The notes below the pieces were generated by a model. It was not told the DNA's origin. It searched no databases and saw nothing but the letters and a program-made list of their open reading frames with translations. This document shows, piece after piece, positions 30,043 through 40,081 of a DNA stretch of 64,000 bases. Location of the stretch: positions 1,550,001-1,614,000 of the forward strand of contig CP091727.1 of assembly GCA_022009855.1 (NCBI GenBank), written 5' to 3'. Position 1 is the first letter of the stretch; each line of letters opens with the position of its first letter. The stretch is from Lentisphaeria bacterium. Lineage in GTDB: Bacteria; Verrucomicrobiota; Lentisphaeria; Victivallales; Victivallaceae. The position numbers were made by a program, and so were the translations under genes.

Positions 30043-31509
30043 TTATTCCGTCAGCGCCTTCCGGTCCGTGAGGACAAGAGGATAATCCGTGACCGGAAGA
30101 TACTTGATTCCAAGGTTTTCCCCATTGGCCTCAAAACGCCAGAAGCGATAGATTGCGCCATTGAGCATATCGACGAGGACCGGCTCCGTGATCTCCTTTT
30201 CGGCCCGGATCTGGAACGAGTTGCCCCACAGCGCCGCGAGAGTCTCCGATCGCTGGAGATCCCCCGGATAGTAATAGAGGTAGAGCGGCCAGCCGTTCCG
30301 GGTGTAGGTGTCGACCAGCAGACTGGTGAAGAAATCCCGCGGAGTCTCCGGCGATACGCAGGGTTCATACACATTATCGTAGCACGGCCGGGCGAAGAGC
30401 GCGTGTTTTTCGAGTCTGGAATCAAACAGGGCGCAGAAGTTCTGCATCACGCGGTAAGAGAGTTTCGGAACGGCGCCCGGAGCCTGAATGAGCCCCATTC
30501 GTCCGACCTTGGTGGGGATCCCTCCCCGTTGACATACGGATGCAGCGTCAGATCGCTGGCATGATAGTAGCTGAAGAGCTCCAGATCGTTCCGGAAATCG
30601 GTGGCGATCCGCCGGGCGAGCCATTTTGCCTGGATCTCCTGACTGCTTCGGTAAAGACGGATCCACTCATCATAATGATCTTTGGATTCCGAGGGACAGC
30701 CGCTCTCGCCATGCCAGAGCTTGAGATGCGGCGCAAAGGTGCGGATCGCCTCCTGAAGATACGCGGCGGTGTTTCCGCTGTAAAATTCCGGATACATCGT
30801 ATAGGTGTGATAGGAGAGGATATCGCACATTTCCCCCATGCCGCGCTTCAGGCACTCCACCGCGTTCGCCGCTTCGGCGAAAGCCCCGGCGACGATTTCA
30901 GCCTCCGGATTGGTTTTCCGGATCACGGCGGACGTGATGCGGACCAGCTCCAGATACTGATCGAGCGAAGGAGCTCCCGGCCCCCAGAACTGACGGTTGT
31001 CCGGTTCGTTCCAGATTTCGAAGCAGGAGACGCGGCCGCGGTAACGGTCCACAACGGCGCGGACAAAGTTTTCCCACGCCCGCACGGCCCGTTCCCCGTA
31101 GCAGACCGGCGGACAGCCGACCGCGGAGGGATGTTTCGCATCCGGTGAATAGAGCCGGTTTCCGAACGTCAGTCCCAGCCAGGGCCGGATCCCGAGCTCG
31201 CAGAAACGATCGACAACCCGGTCCAGCCATGCGAAATCATAGACCCCCGGCGTCTTTTCGCAGCGGGACCATCCGCTCTGACAGCGCGCCCATTTCACCC
31301 CCGCTTTTCCCGAGCAGTTCATAGCACTCCTCCGGATCGAACAGTTCCCGGTCCAGCGTCTCGAATCCGACGCTCAGGCGCTCCGCGCTCGAATGTCGCG
31401 AATCGACCGGGGCAAGAGTCCCGGCCTCCTCAAGTCCGAACGCCGGAAGAAACGGTCCGCGTGTTGTATTGAAAATCACTGCCGTCCCATACATCTTTGA
31501 AATTGTCAT
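30043..31509 (-). CDS. GH39-like glycosidase, start codon supplied by an IS4 end
   Basis: The reconstructed product is about 488 residues. GH-A clan features: GVKWARCQSGWSRCEKTPG, YDFAWLDRVVDRF, the acid/base motif CFEIWNEPDNRQFW, and the nucleophile region LWHGESGCPSE. Breaks lie near 31300 and 30510. The first eleven residues (MTISKMYGTAV) come from the inverted terminus of the IS4 remnant. The IS also supplies AGGAGG 6 bases before this ATG. No signal peptide is present. The likely native start (near IFNTTRGPFL) was removed. It heads the glycosidase-pseudopilin-glycosidase-MBL operon. Confidence 0.8.
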
Positions 31510-31665
31510 TTTTGTCCTCCTGTTTGAGCTTGCGTTGATTGTTTTTAAAATTACCCATTTCCGGTTTTTCCTTTTCGTTGAGTTGGATTATAGTTGTGCG
31601 AATCCTGGTAAATATGCCTGTTCCGGAGCGCCTCGCATACGGACAGAGTCAGATGCTGTCCCACA
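31478..31665. mobile_element. IS4-type element remnant (188 bp, one end)
   Basis: It begins with the intact terminus CACTGCCGTCCCATA and runs through the last 25 codons of the transposase, then stops abruptly at GTCCCACA where the M20 gene begins. It is near-identical to the same segment of copy A. Confidence 0.92.
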
Positions 31666-32991
31666 GGCGGAAGCGGGAGTCAGTCTGACGGGAAACGGGT
31701 ATGCGATTCGAATCCGGAGATTCTCTTCAAATATTCCGGGATCGGCAGTTTGCTCTTTTTTCTTCTGCGATTTTTTTCCGGCTGCGGCGTCTCCGGCGAT
31801 AAGCTCCAGAGCCATGCAAGCCAGAAGTTTGGAGGAGAGAATATAGGCCTGTTCCTGGTCTGCAATCCGGAAATCCGTGCCGTGGCACGTTCCTGCGCAG
31901 CAGGGGAAATAGCCGTGAACCGAGGGGATGATTTCGCTCAGATCGCCCATGTCCGTGCAGCCGGGAATGAAGAATTCCTTGACTCTGATGTGCGCATCCG
32001 GAACGAGTTCCTCCACGCAGCGGCGATAGATGTCGCAGAGGGAGTCGCTGTTTTTCAGCGGAGAAGAGCCGTGCCGGGTCCTGATTTCGCAGACGGCGCC
32101 GAGCGCGTAGGCGGCTCCGTTGACTGCACGGTCGAAAACCGTGCTGAGGCGGGTCAGCGCATCGAAGGAATCCGCCCGGAGCATGTATGTCATGGCGACC
32201 CGGTCCGGAACGATATTGACCGCGTCGCCCGCATGAGTGATCAGCCCGTGGACCCGGACGTACGGTTCCGAGGTCCAGTTGTCTTTGGCAAGCGCCAGTG
32301 CGTGCAGTGCCAGATTTGCCGCGCTCATCGCATTGATTCCGCCATCCGGCGAGGCCGCATGGGCGCTTTTTCCGTGAAAAATCACATCTTTCAGGAGATG
32401 TCCGTTGAAATCCGAAACGTGGAAACTGCATCCGGAATGGTTCATCATGGCGATGTCCACGTCATCGAAGACGCCGCATCGGATCAGTTCCGCTTTGCCG
32501 CTGGTGAAGCGGATTTTGCCGGAGGAGCGGAGTTCCTCTGCGTATACGGGATTCAGAGATTCCTCGGCGGGAACTCCGATCAGGGCGATCTTTCCGGAAC
32601 AGGAATCCGGAACACCCGCGGCGGAAAGTCCGGCGGCCGCTCCGGTCAAGGCTGTGATGTGTGTATTGTGACCGCATGCATGCACCGCTCCTGTGGATGG
32701 ATCCGCTTCCGGATGCGTCGGCAGAATCAGGGAATCCATTTCTCCGAGCAGAGCAACGACGGGACCGGGGCGTCCGGTATCCAGATCGGCCCGGAAACCG
32801 GTGCAGGCGAGTCCTCCGGTGACGGTCAGTCCGAGTTCTTCCAGCTTTGCCGCTGCGGCTTGTGCTGTTCGGAATTCGCGATATCCCGGTTCCGGATGTT
32901 TCCAGATATCCGTTCCGAAAGCGATCAGTTCCTGACGTCGCCGGTCGATTTCCTGACAGGCCAGCGTTTTGAGTTCATTCAATGTCTTCAT
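31588..32991 (-). CDS. M20 family amidohydrolase, C-terminus fused to IS remnant
   Basis: The product is 467 residues from ATG 32991. Zinc-peptidase M20 features: VHACGHNTHITALTG, the catalytic Glu in LIGVPAEESLNP, the dimerisation-domain GKSAHAASPDGGINAM, and the metal-binding end CCAGTCHGTDF. The family deacylates N-acyl amino acids or aminobenzoyl-glutamate-like amides in the cytoplasm. The last 25 residues (CGTASDSVRM... to AQL) are encoded by the IS4 remnant, so the native C-terminus is lost or slightly altered. The frame is otherwise intact. It is separated from its likely regulator by IS1380. Confidence 0.88.
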   Translation of the reverse strand: MKTLNELKTLACQEIDRRRQELIAFGTDIWKHPEPGYREFRTAQAAAAKLEELGLTVTGGLACTGFRADLDTGRPGPVVALLGEMDSLILPTHPEADPSTGAVHACGHNTHITALTGAAAGLSAAGVPDSCSGKIALIGVPAEESLNPVYAEELRSSGKIRFTSGKAELIRCGVFDDVDIAMMNHSGCSFHVSDFNGHLLKDVIFHGKSAHAASPDGGINAMSAANLALHALALAKDNWTSEPYVRVHGLITHAGDAVNIVPDRVAMTYMLRADSFDALTRLSTVFDRAVNGAAYALGAVCEIRTRHGSSPLKNSDSLCDIYRRCVEELVPDAHIRVKEFFIPGCTDMGDLSEIIPSVHGYFPCCAGTCHGTDFRIADQEQAYILSSKLLACMALELIAGDAAAGKKSQKKKEQTADPGIFEENLRIRIAYPFPVRLTPASACGTASDSVRMRGAPEQAYLPGFAQL

Positions 32992-33262
32992 TTCCCGAAT
33001 CCTTTCCGGAAACCTGAATCCGTGAATTTTTGTTGATGTATTTTTCATTCGGATTCAAATGTTGATTTTTGTCGGATTTCCCGGTGTTTTTTGTTCTGAT
33101 TTCCGATCCTGATTCCGCTGATTCTCCGATTCATCGCCATGTATTGTCGATTTCACGAACAAAACGCTTTAAATGATTCGAAAATCCCGATTTTTGGGCA
33201 TAGTCATCTACAGATGTTCTAAATCACCTCCATTTCATATCCAATTTAGGTTGCTTTATTGT
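32992..33262. other. intergenic region at the IS1380 left edge
   Basis: It holds the upstream region of the M20 gene and the left end of IS1380. No clear inverted repeat pair with the right end could be settled by eye. Confidence 0.4.
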
Positions 33263-34636
33263 TCAACATCGTGCATACAAATCCTTAAAAATCCGGTAAT
33301 GCGGATTACCGCGACCGAATGAGAGCCAAATATATCCAGCGTGTTTCACCACCTTGCAGGCGATATAGATTAAGTCCTGCATCACGGAGCGCAACCGGCG
33401 GCGGGCCACCTTATATTCCCGATGAAGCAACTGCGGCTTGTTCAGAAAACGTTGTCCCATGATCCGCAAACAATTGAACGCTAAGGCCGCAATATTTAAG
33501 ATCAAGGCATTCGTCGCAAACTTGCCGCTCGGCAGTTTTTCAATGTTCATATCAGTCTTCAGCTCACTGTGGAACTGTTCACTGGTTCCGTGATCGTGAT
33601 ATCCCGCGATACATTCTTCTTCCGTGCAATCAATATTTGTCCACCATGAATCAATTTCGATTTCCGGAAACAGGAAAACTTCCCCGGTTTTCGCATTGGT
33701 CAGGCGTTCGGTCGCGGCAACCACCATCGTCATGGTTCCCCGCATGGATTCTTCTTCCGACTCGAACAGTTCAGCCGACTTGTCGACAGGAACATTTCCC
33801 CATGAATAATGCCAGACATTTTTTCCATCACGGGACGGCTGTTTTTCACCATACTGTTTCCCAAGTTCCAAATAACGCTCCCGAGGCTCCTTGCGATGGT
33901 TGCGTTTCACGATGAATTTCACCCCGTATTCATCCAGAACTTTGATGAATTTCCGGTCGTCGTGACCGGAATCAACCCGGACAACGATTTGTCGGAGAGC
34001 AATTTTCAACGCTTTCACCTGTTCCAAGCAGCGCCGGAGAAATTCCACCGCTCCATTCTCGCTGTGCTGACTGCCAATCCGCAATTCATTGGCGAGCATA
34101 TAGCCCTCGCTCCCGAGATAGGCGAAGATTGGCGCGTATCCATCAATTTGATGATAGGTTCGGGCAATCCCCTCTTCCTTGCAGCCGGGATTCAGCAATG
34201 CGGCAACGTCGATATCCAGCGGAATCAATTTGTGTTTTCCGATTTTTACCGTTCCAAACGATTCGACCTTGCGCAGAAGATCGCGCATAGCATAATCCAA
34301 CAACGTCTGCCGGGAATTGAGCTTCGCGATTAAATCCAGACGTTGACGCAAGGTCTCTTCAGACGGAACACGTTCCAGTTCCAGCGCAAGCCGAAACGCC
34401 AACTCATCCCGGAACAACTCGATATCGGCAAAATCAGTGCGCGCAAGCGTGAACAGCCCGACCACCGATTTGATGATTCCGCTGTTGGATATCCAACCTT
34501 TTTTGATGCGATCCGTTGTCATTTTATCCACACGCGCCAATCCGCGATTGTCTTTCAGCAAGGCTCCAACCATGGCGATACCGCCAGTGGCTATAATATC
34601 TTCCTTGCTTTGAGTTATTTTAAACCGAGTCGCCAT
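33263..34636 (-). CDS. IS1380-family transposase
   Basis: The product is 457 residues, intact. The sequence follows the IS1380 pattern: MATRFKITQSKEDIIATGGI at the N-terminus, LDIDVAALLN, the catalytic block IVVRVDSGHDDRKF and late HGTSEQFHSELKTDMNIEKLPSGKF with the C-terminal acidic residue. It separates the M20 gene from the regulator at 35.8 kb. Unlike most neighbours there is no frameshift, so the element may be active. Confidence 0.92.
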   Translation of the reverse strand: MATRFKITQSKEDIIATGGIAMVGALLKDNRGLARVDKMTTDRIKKGWISNSGIIKSVVGLFTLARTDFADIELFRDELAFRLALELERVPSEETLRQRLDLIAKLNSRQTLLDYAMRDLLRKVESFGTVKIGKHKLIPLDIDVAALLNPGCKEEGIARTYHQIDGYAPIFAYLGSEGYMLANELRIGSQHSENGAVEFLRRCLEQVKALKIALRQIVVRVDSGHDDRKFIKVLDEYGVKFIVKRNHRKEPRERYLELGKQYGEKQPSRDGKNVWHYSWGNVPVDKSAELFESEEESMRGTMTMVVAATERLTNAKTGEVFLFPEIEIDSWWTNIDCTEEECIAGYHDHGTSEQFHSELKTDMNIEKLPSGKFATNALILNIAALAFNCLRIMGQRFLNKPQLLHREYKVARRRLRSVMQDLIYIACKVVKHAGYIWLSFGRGNPHYRIFKDLYARC

Positions 34637-34756
34637 TCATTTCACCCGTCGGGTTGAGTTTATCCATGTCTCGAAACACATACATAATATATTGCGACTC
34701 AACATCTTTTTCTTCTATTTTATCGTCGATTTCACCAATTATTTCACGGATTCAGG

Positions 34757-35839
34757 TTAACATGATTCCCGCTTGAAAAATTTACATGGCAGCATCCGGC
34801 AGACCGGTTCTACGGCCCGTTTTGTGACGATTTCCGCAAAAATATCGCAAAGAGTTGTCCCGATTGCGTGCATCGGATAATCGACGGAAGAGAGTGCAGG
34901 GACTGAATTCAAATCCTCGCTGAGATTATCCGTGCCGATGACCGCGACATCATCGGGGATCCGTTTTCCCGCCTCTTTCAGCGCCCGTATAATTCCATAC
35001 GCCCGGGTATCGGTTCCGGCGAAAACAGCATCAAATGCAATCTTTTCTTCCAGCAGTTTTTTCATTTCCAGATACCCCTCTTTCTCATCCAGTCTGTCGC
35101 AGATGCGAAACAAGGCTGGATCAGGAACAATTCCCGCATTTTCATGGGCGTCGCGATAACCATTGATCCGAGCGGAAATATAACCATCGTTTTCCCATCC
35201 GGCTTCAAACAATGCAATTTTACGTCTTCCGGAATCCAGCAGATACTGTACGGCGTTTCGGACTCCTGAACGCATATCAGCATAAACCGTGTTGCAGGAA
35301 TCAAACGGCGCATAACTCCGGCAGAGAATAATTTTTCCGTTCTCCTGCAGCAGCTTTGTCCATTGCCGGATTACATCCAGGTTTCGATGAATATGAACGA
35401 GATACCCGCAGACATCCGGTTCAAGGAGCTTTTCCATTGTTTCTTCTGTTGGCGGAACCAGATCGTCAAGAAGAAAAATTTCTGGAATAATCCCCAGTTC
35501 CTGAGCGCGCATTGAGAATCCTTCCAGCACATATTGATAGTTAAACCAGTTCGTTACAGCATTCCGTTCATAAAAGCTCATGGACCGGGTCAGGATTCTG
35601 ACCCGTTTTCCACGCAGACTGCATTCGGCGATAAAGGTTCCACGTCCCTTTTTCCGGTATAGAACTCCGCGTTCTGTCAAAGTGGCCAGACTTTTATTGA
35701 CCGTGTGGACTGCTACACCGAGCTCTGTCGCCAGCTCTCGTTCGGAAGGGATTTTGTCTCCCGGCTTCAGATTGGCGATAACTCTCTCCACAATGTATTT
35801 TTCCACGAGTTCTCCTCGTGTCACTTCTTTAATCAGCAT
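34757..35839 (-). CDS. GntR-type HTH with LacI-like sensor domain (AraR-like regulator)
   Basis: The product is about 360 residues from ATG 35839. The N-terminal winged HTH is GntR-type: IPSERELATELGVAVHTVNKSLATL followed by GRGTFIAE. The rest is a periplasmic-binding-like sensor as in LacI/AraR: AVQYLLDSGRRKIALFEAG, FDAVFAGTDTRAYGIIRAL, DDVAVIGTDNLSEDLNSVPALSSVDYP. This combination represses or activates sugar-use operons in response to a free sugar. ATG 35839 has AAAGG upstream; an ATG at 35878 lies too near the promoter. Probable regulator of the adjacent M20-glycosidase genes before IS insertions separated them. Confidence 0.9.
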   Translation of the reverse strand: MLIKEVTRGELVEKYIVERVIANLKPGDKIPSERELATELGVAVHTVNKSLATLTERGVLYRKKGRGTFIAECSLRGKRVRILTRSMSFYERNAVTNWFNYQYVLEGFSMRAQELGIIPEIFLLDDLVPPTEETMEKLLEPDVCGYLVHIHRNLDVIRQWTKLLQENGKIILCRSYAPFDSCNTVYADMRSGVRNAVQYLLDSGRRKIALFEAGWENDGYISARINGYRDAHENAGIVPDPALFRICDRLDEKEGYLEMKKLLEEKIAFDAVFAGTDTRAYGIIRALKEAGKRIPDDVAVIGTDNLSEDLNSVPALSSVDYPMHAIGTTLCDIFAEIVTKRAVEPVCRMLPCKFFKRESC

Positions 35840-35889
35840 GAAATAACCTTTTATGTTGGATGCAACTGAGTGACTCATTCACTGTTTTA

Positions 35890-35918
35890 ATTATACTCCA
35901 AAGAGGAGAAAAAGTCAA
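35890..35918 (-). promoter_or_regulatory. sigma70 promoter of the GntR/LacI regulator
   Basis: On the minus strand TTGACT and a perfect TATAAT have a 17-base spacer about 50 bases upstream of ATG 35839. Confidence 0.75.
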
Positions 35919-35950
35919 GAGGGATATCTGGAATTTTAATGATAATTTTA

Positions 35951-37378
35951 CAGTGCCGTCCCATAGATCTTTGAAATAGTCATTTTTACCACCTTATTTG
36001 AGCTTGCGTAGGTTGTTTTCTAAAATTACCCATTTCCGGTTTTTCCTTTTTCGTTGAGTTGGATTATAGTTGTGCGAATCCTGGTAAATATGCCTGTTCC
36101 GGAGCGCCTCGCATACGGACAGAGTCAGATGCTGTCCCACAACATCTGAGGACACTTCCCATATCCAGGCAGCGCCAGATGACTCCGCGCAAGGCAGTGA
36201 ACAATCTTGTAAAAGTATGCTTCCATTCATTCTGCCATGCAATAAAGCGGAGTAAAATATATGTGAGAAGAGCCGTCCATATTTGCCAGCGCACCGCGTT
36301 CTCGTTGTAGCCAATGAAGTCTGAGAGTTGAAGAGTCTGTTTGATCTCCTTGAAGAAAACTTCAATGGCCCAGCGAGCCTTGTAGAGATCGCAAATAGAG
36401 CTTGCCGCCCAAGTGAAGTTGTCGGTGATGAAGGTCATCCGTTTGGGCTTTCCATCGATTTCGACGATTGCTTCGATCAGACGGAGAGTTTCAGGATACC
36501 AGACGGAAGTTCGTTGTCCGGTCAGTTTGATGACAACATCTCGAAGAATATTGAGCTTGGGTGCGCTGTGCTGTCCCACAACATCATACTTCATATTGTC
36601 CTTGGCGCGGGTGATCCAGAAAACGCCGCGTTGGAAAAGCCGCCAGAGGTGTTTGAAGTCGACATACGCCTTGTCAAAGATGACAATTTCACCTTCGTTG
36701 ATTCCCACGCAAAGCGCCGGCGCTTCCGCCGAATCGTGAGTCCCGGCTGTTTTTACAAGAATGAAATTCGGCAGAAAGGAACGCAAATCCAGACGCAAAT
36801 GCATTTTCGCCGCCGCTTTCCGCCTGCGGTGTTTTGCCCAATCCAGACAGTTGGCGATCAGCTGAATCGTTGTCGAATCAACCACATGGATCATCCGCTT
36901 GAAGCGTCTCGGCAACGCACAGTAGCGTCTGCCTTGAATCCGAAAGTTCGGACTGATCTCATTCAGATGAGCAAGAACTTCCCAGAACAGTTTTTCCGCC
37001 ATGCCTGCGTCACGGTTCCGGTTCGCGTGGGACAGACCATTACGGCTCGGGGAACGCAATCCCGAATTTTGCTTACCAGACCGCAATGATTTCGAAGCGT
37101 ATCGCAGATGTCGTTCAGCCCCAGGGCATGCGTCAGCTGTCCGAAGACCAGAGCCAGAACATGACTCGTCGGGCTGAACACCCGAGACTGCCTGTCTATT
37201 CCGAACTCATTGGCAAGTTTCGGAATCAAATTTCGCGGAATCAACTTGAAAATTTGCGATAATACGGTCATTTTATGCTTTGATGGTTTCATGGATGCTC
37301 CTTGTTTTTTTGCTGAAATATAAGTTGCATCCAGAACCATCATCTTTCAACTTTTTCTTTTCCTATGGGATGGCTGTG
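35951..37378. mobile_element. IS4-type insertion sequence, copy B (1,428 bp)
   Basis: Ends CAGTGCCGTCCCATA and inverted CACAGCCATCCCATA. Flanks (ATAATTTTA / AATTTTTCT) do not form an exact 9-bp duplication, which suggests a rearranged or older insertion. Confidence 0.93.
36064..37292 (-). CDS. IS4-family transposase (copy B, frameshifted)
   Basis: Same protein as copy A, with the DDE block and YKARWAIEVFFKEIKQ. It is intact at the T-run near 36755 but lacks one G in the run near 37052, where copy A has five. Start ATG 37292. A few point changes, mostly silent, separate the copies. Confidence 0.92.
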
Positions 37379-37436
37379 AATTTTTCTTTTAATTGCGTTA
37401 TAATCATCTGATGGGAACCTTATGGTTCCGAAAATG

Positions 37437-37467
37437 CCCGACAGTTGTCCGACTGCCGGGTGTTTTT
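37437..37467 (+). terminator. rho-independent terminator-like hairpin
   Basis: CCCGACAGT / ACTGCCGGG stem (one mismatch) with a 6-base loop, then TGTTTTT. It lies upstream of the clamp-like gene and may insulate it from IS transcription. Confidence 0.55.
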
Positions 37468-37537
37468 GTCTTTACTTTCGGGATCGGGAGGAAAGAAACG
37501 GTTATGACCAAAAATGCAAACTCAAGGAGGAAAAGAA

Positions 37538-38817
37538 ATGAGGATCGAAAAGAAAGTCTTGAATGATGCCTTGCGGATACTGGGCAAGATGGTATGTCAG
37601 ACCAGTCCGGCGGAGGTATTCCGGGGAGTGCGGTTTGTCGGCACTCCGGAAAAGTTCTGGCGATGGCGACTGACAGCGTAGAACAGGTTTCACTTCGGAT
37701 TGATGCCGAAGTTGAAGGTGCGGAGGAGTTCTTCGTCGAATACCGGGCGTTGCGGGAGATGGTGCGCACAGCCAAAGGCAGCAGGATCGAGCTGAAAGGC
37801 AGGAAAGTTGAATATCCGGCACAGGAAGCAGTTCCCGCCGATGCGACAGTTGTCGAATTGCCGGTGGAGTTCGCGGAACTTCTGGCTTCAGCCGCTCCAA
37901 TTATCAATCGGAATGAACCGCGAGCAGTGTTACGGGGTTTCAATCTCTCAAAAGACGGCATCACTGTAACGGACGGGAAACAGTTGTTGAATCTGCCATG
38001 TTCTTTGGCATTGAAGGAATCGATAACGATTCCATTTCCTTCGGCACTGCTGGCGGCCAGACTGCATGATGCGGGAATCCTTGCTGCTTGGACAAGCGGA
38101 AACTCCCGATTGTTCCAGATCACGATAGGCAATTTCATCTGGTACGGCAAAGCGCCATCCGGCAACTATCCGAACTGGAAACAGGTGATACCGGCCGACA
38201 ATGCACTCGATTACTCCATTACATTTCACGAACCGAAACAGGTGATCGATTTTTTGAAAACAGTTCCAGACCATGAACCCTATCATGGAATCGAACTCAA
38301 TGTCACCCCGGAAGGAGTTTCAGTCATTCCGCTGGATTATCCCAATATGCGCTTGGAAGCGATTGCCGATCATGCCGGAGTGCGACCTCGTGCCGTGCTG
38401 GTTCTCAACAAACACATCCTGCTTCGGATGCTGGCACAGGGATATTGTACGTTCCGGGCAAACTCGGACGGATTGATTCCCGTCGTTGCAGAAGGCGGGT
38501 ATGGACGTTATTTGGCCATGCCCATTCGTTCCGTCCTCGGAAAATATGAAAAATCCACTCAACCAAAACAGGAGCAGAAGAAAATGGAAACCACTGAAAA
38601 CAAAGTTGTGGAATCGAATGATCCGGTTCCTGCCGCTTCTCCGCTGGAAGAACTCAGCAGCAATGTTGAGGAACTGCGGAGCAAACTCAAACACTTGCTC
38701 GATGAATCCGGCATCCTGATCCGCAAGGTGAAAGAGGTTACACTCCTGCAAAAGCAAAAGGAGCGTGAGTTCGTACAGACCCGCCGGAGGCTTGAACGCA
38801 TTAAAATGGCGATGTGA
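37538..38817 (+). CDS. sliding-clamp-like (DnaN-like) protein with C-terminal coiled coil
   Basis: The reconstructed product is about 426 residues. Start ATG 37538 follows AAGGAGG: MRIEKKVLNDALRILGKMV. A shift near 37645 joins it to LAMATDSVEQVSLRIDAEV. The order of elements follows a DNA polymerase III beta clamp: an early AMATD strand, FFVEYRALREMVRTAKGSRI in the middle, VIPADNALDYSITFHEPKQV at the second-to-third domain step, and a late GGYGRYLAMPIR like the clamp's final strand. It then adds about 90 residues of coiled coil (LSSNVEELRSKLKHLLDESG to RRRLERIKMAM). A mobile clamp copy could recruit host polymerase. Clamp assignment is moderate. Confidence 0.6.
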
Positions 38818-38886
38818 CAACCCGCAATCAATCAAACCGTGCCGCAGGATAAATTTCTGCGGCTTTTTCATTTCAAGGAGGCAACC

Positions 38887-39276
38887 ATGTTGAAATTGAA
38901 CGCATCTTATTCCAAGAAAGTTCCGGCAGAGGGCGAGTATTCGAGCCAGAGCTATCACGCTTCAATCGAATGCGAACTCCCTGATGGCCTGAACGCAAAT
39001 CAGCTTCAGGAACGCATCCACGACACCTTTGAACTCGTGCGGCAGTCGGTCGAAGCCGAACTTCACGGCGGCAACCGGCAGCAGCAGACACGGCAATCGC
39101 AGCAACCGGACAAGACGATTCCGGCCAGTCCGAAACAGATCCGCTATCTGCTCGATCTTGCCCGGATGCGCGGCATCACGCCGCAGCAGATCGCCGCGAA
39201 GTTCAATGTCGCGGATGTCCAGCAGCTTTCCAGACAGCAGTGTTCCAGTCAGATCAACGAATGGAGGGCCGCATGA
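38887..39276 (+). CDS. small protein coupled to the RecB-like nuclease
   Basis: The product is 129 residues; start ATG 38887 follows AAGGAGG. The N-terminal half is a beta-rich segment (SYHASIECELPDGLNANQLQ), then a Q-rich linker, then a helical C-terminal domain (SPKQIRYLLDLARMRGITPQ, QQLSRQQCSSQINEW) as found at the end of many phage single-strand-DNA or recombination proteins. Its stop overlaps the nuclease ATG (GCATGATGG), so translation is coupled. Family not named. Confidence 0.65.
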   Translation: MLKLNASYSKKVPAEGEYSSQSYHASIECELPDGLNANQLQERIHDTFELVRQSVEAELHGGNRQQQTRQSQQPDKTIPASPKQIRYLLDLARMRGITPQQIAAKFNVADVQQLSRQQCSSQINEWRAA

Positions 39277-40079
39277 TGGAAACACTGGACGAACTGCGGC
39301 AGGAACCGCACTGGTCGTATTCGGCACTGAATACGTACCTCAACATCTGTCAGGCGCAATTCATGTACCGCTATGTGGAACACGCCGAAGTCGAGCGGAC
39401 TTCGGCCTGTTTCCCGTTCGGGCACGCCTTTCACGCTGCGTTGACAGCTCAGGCGTGGGAGTGTGTGACTGGCGGCTCGTTGACCCGTGATGAAATGGTT
39501 GAACAGTTCGTGGAGGCGTTCAAAATCGAAGTCAAGGCGACCCCGAATTTGATCTACAAGGAGGGTGAGAACTATGATTCGATGGTGGAACTGGCCTCCC
39601 GGATGCTGGATGCTGTGTCGGCGAACTGGTCGGACTGTTACACGGTCAAGGCTGTCGCACGGGCATTCAAAGTCGAAGTTCCCGGACTGGACTGCTCTCT
39701 GATCGGAGAGTGGGACTGTGTCGTTCAGGATGGGCGGGACATTTGCATCGTGGATTGGAAAACATCCGCGAGCCGCTGGCCCGCCGGAAAGGCCGAACGC
39801 GATCTTCAGGCGACCGTGTTCAGTTATGCCTATGAGAAGCTGACCGGTACCGCTCCGCTTTTCCGGTTTGATGTGGTCACCAAGACGAAGAAGCCGAGTT
39901 ATGAGAGTCACTACACCAGTCGGGGCTTTCACGACTTCCGCAGATTCGAGGCGCTGGCAAGCCGGGCGCAGTATGCGGTCAATAAAGGCGTGTTTCTGCC
40001 GAATGAAACATCGTTTGCCTGCGGCGAATGTCCTTACTGGCATCGTTGCAGACAGTGGCATTTAAAGAAATGGAGGTAA
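39273..40079 (+). CDS. PD-(D/E)XK nuclease of the RecB/Cas4-like family
   Basis: The product is 268 residues. N-terminal WSYSALNTYLNICQAQFMYRY has the QxxxxY-type start of RecB-like domains, and PFGHAFHAAL follows. The catalytic core is LIGEWDCVVQD then ICIVDWKTSASRW (D-x9-D-x-K). The four-cysteine Fe-S-like end is C at FACGECPYWHRC. The family cleaves DNA with 5' or 3' polarity, often with a recombination partner. It sits in a clamp-small protein-nuclease-DUF932 operon. Confidence 0.88.
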   Translation: MMETLDELRQEPHWSYSALNTYLNICQAQFMYRYVEHAEVERTSACFPFGHAFHAALTAQAWECVTGGSLTRDEMVEQFVEAFKIEVKATPNLIYKEGENYDSMVELASRMLDAVSANWSDCYTVKAVARAFKVEVPGLDCSLIGEWDCVVQDGRDICIVDWKTSASRWPAGKAERDLQATVFSYAYEKLTGTAPLFRFDVVTKTKKPSYESHYTSRGFHDFRRFEALASRAQYAVNKGVFLPNETSFACGECPYWHRCRQWHLKKWR

Positions 40080-40081
40080 CT

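Noticed and set aside
31750..33036. 428-codon plus-strand frame opposite the M20 gene
   Set aside because: Antisense to an intact M20 protein with all metal motifs.
33049..34756. Terminal inverted repeats of the IS1380 element
   Set aside because: GTCGATTTCAC occurs on both sides but as a direct repeat; borders could not be fixed by eye.
35942..37387. Target duplication for IS4 copy B
   Set aside because: Flanks share only AATTTT-like bases, not a 9-bp exact repeat.
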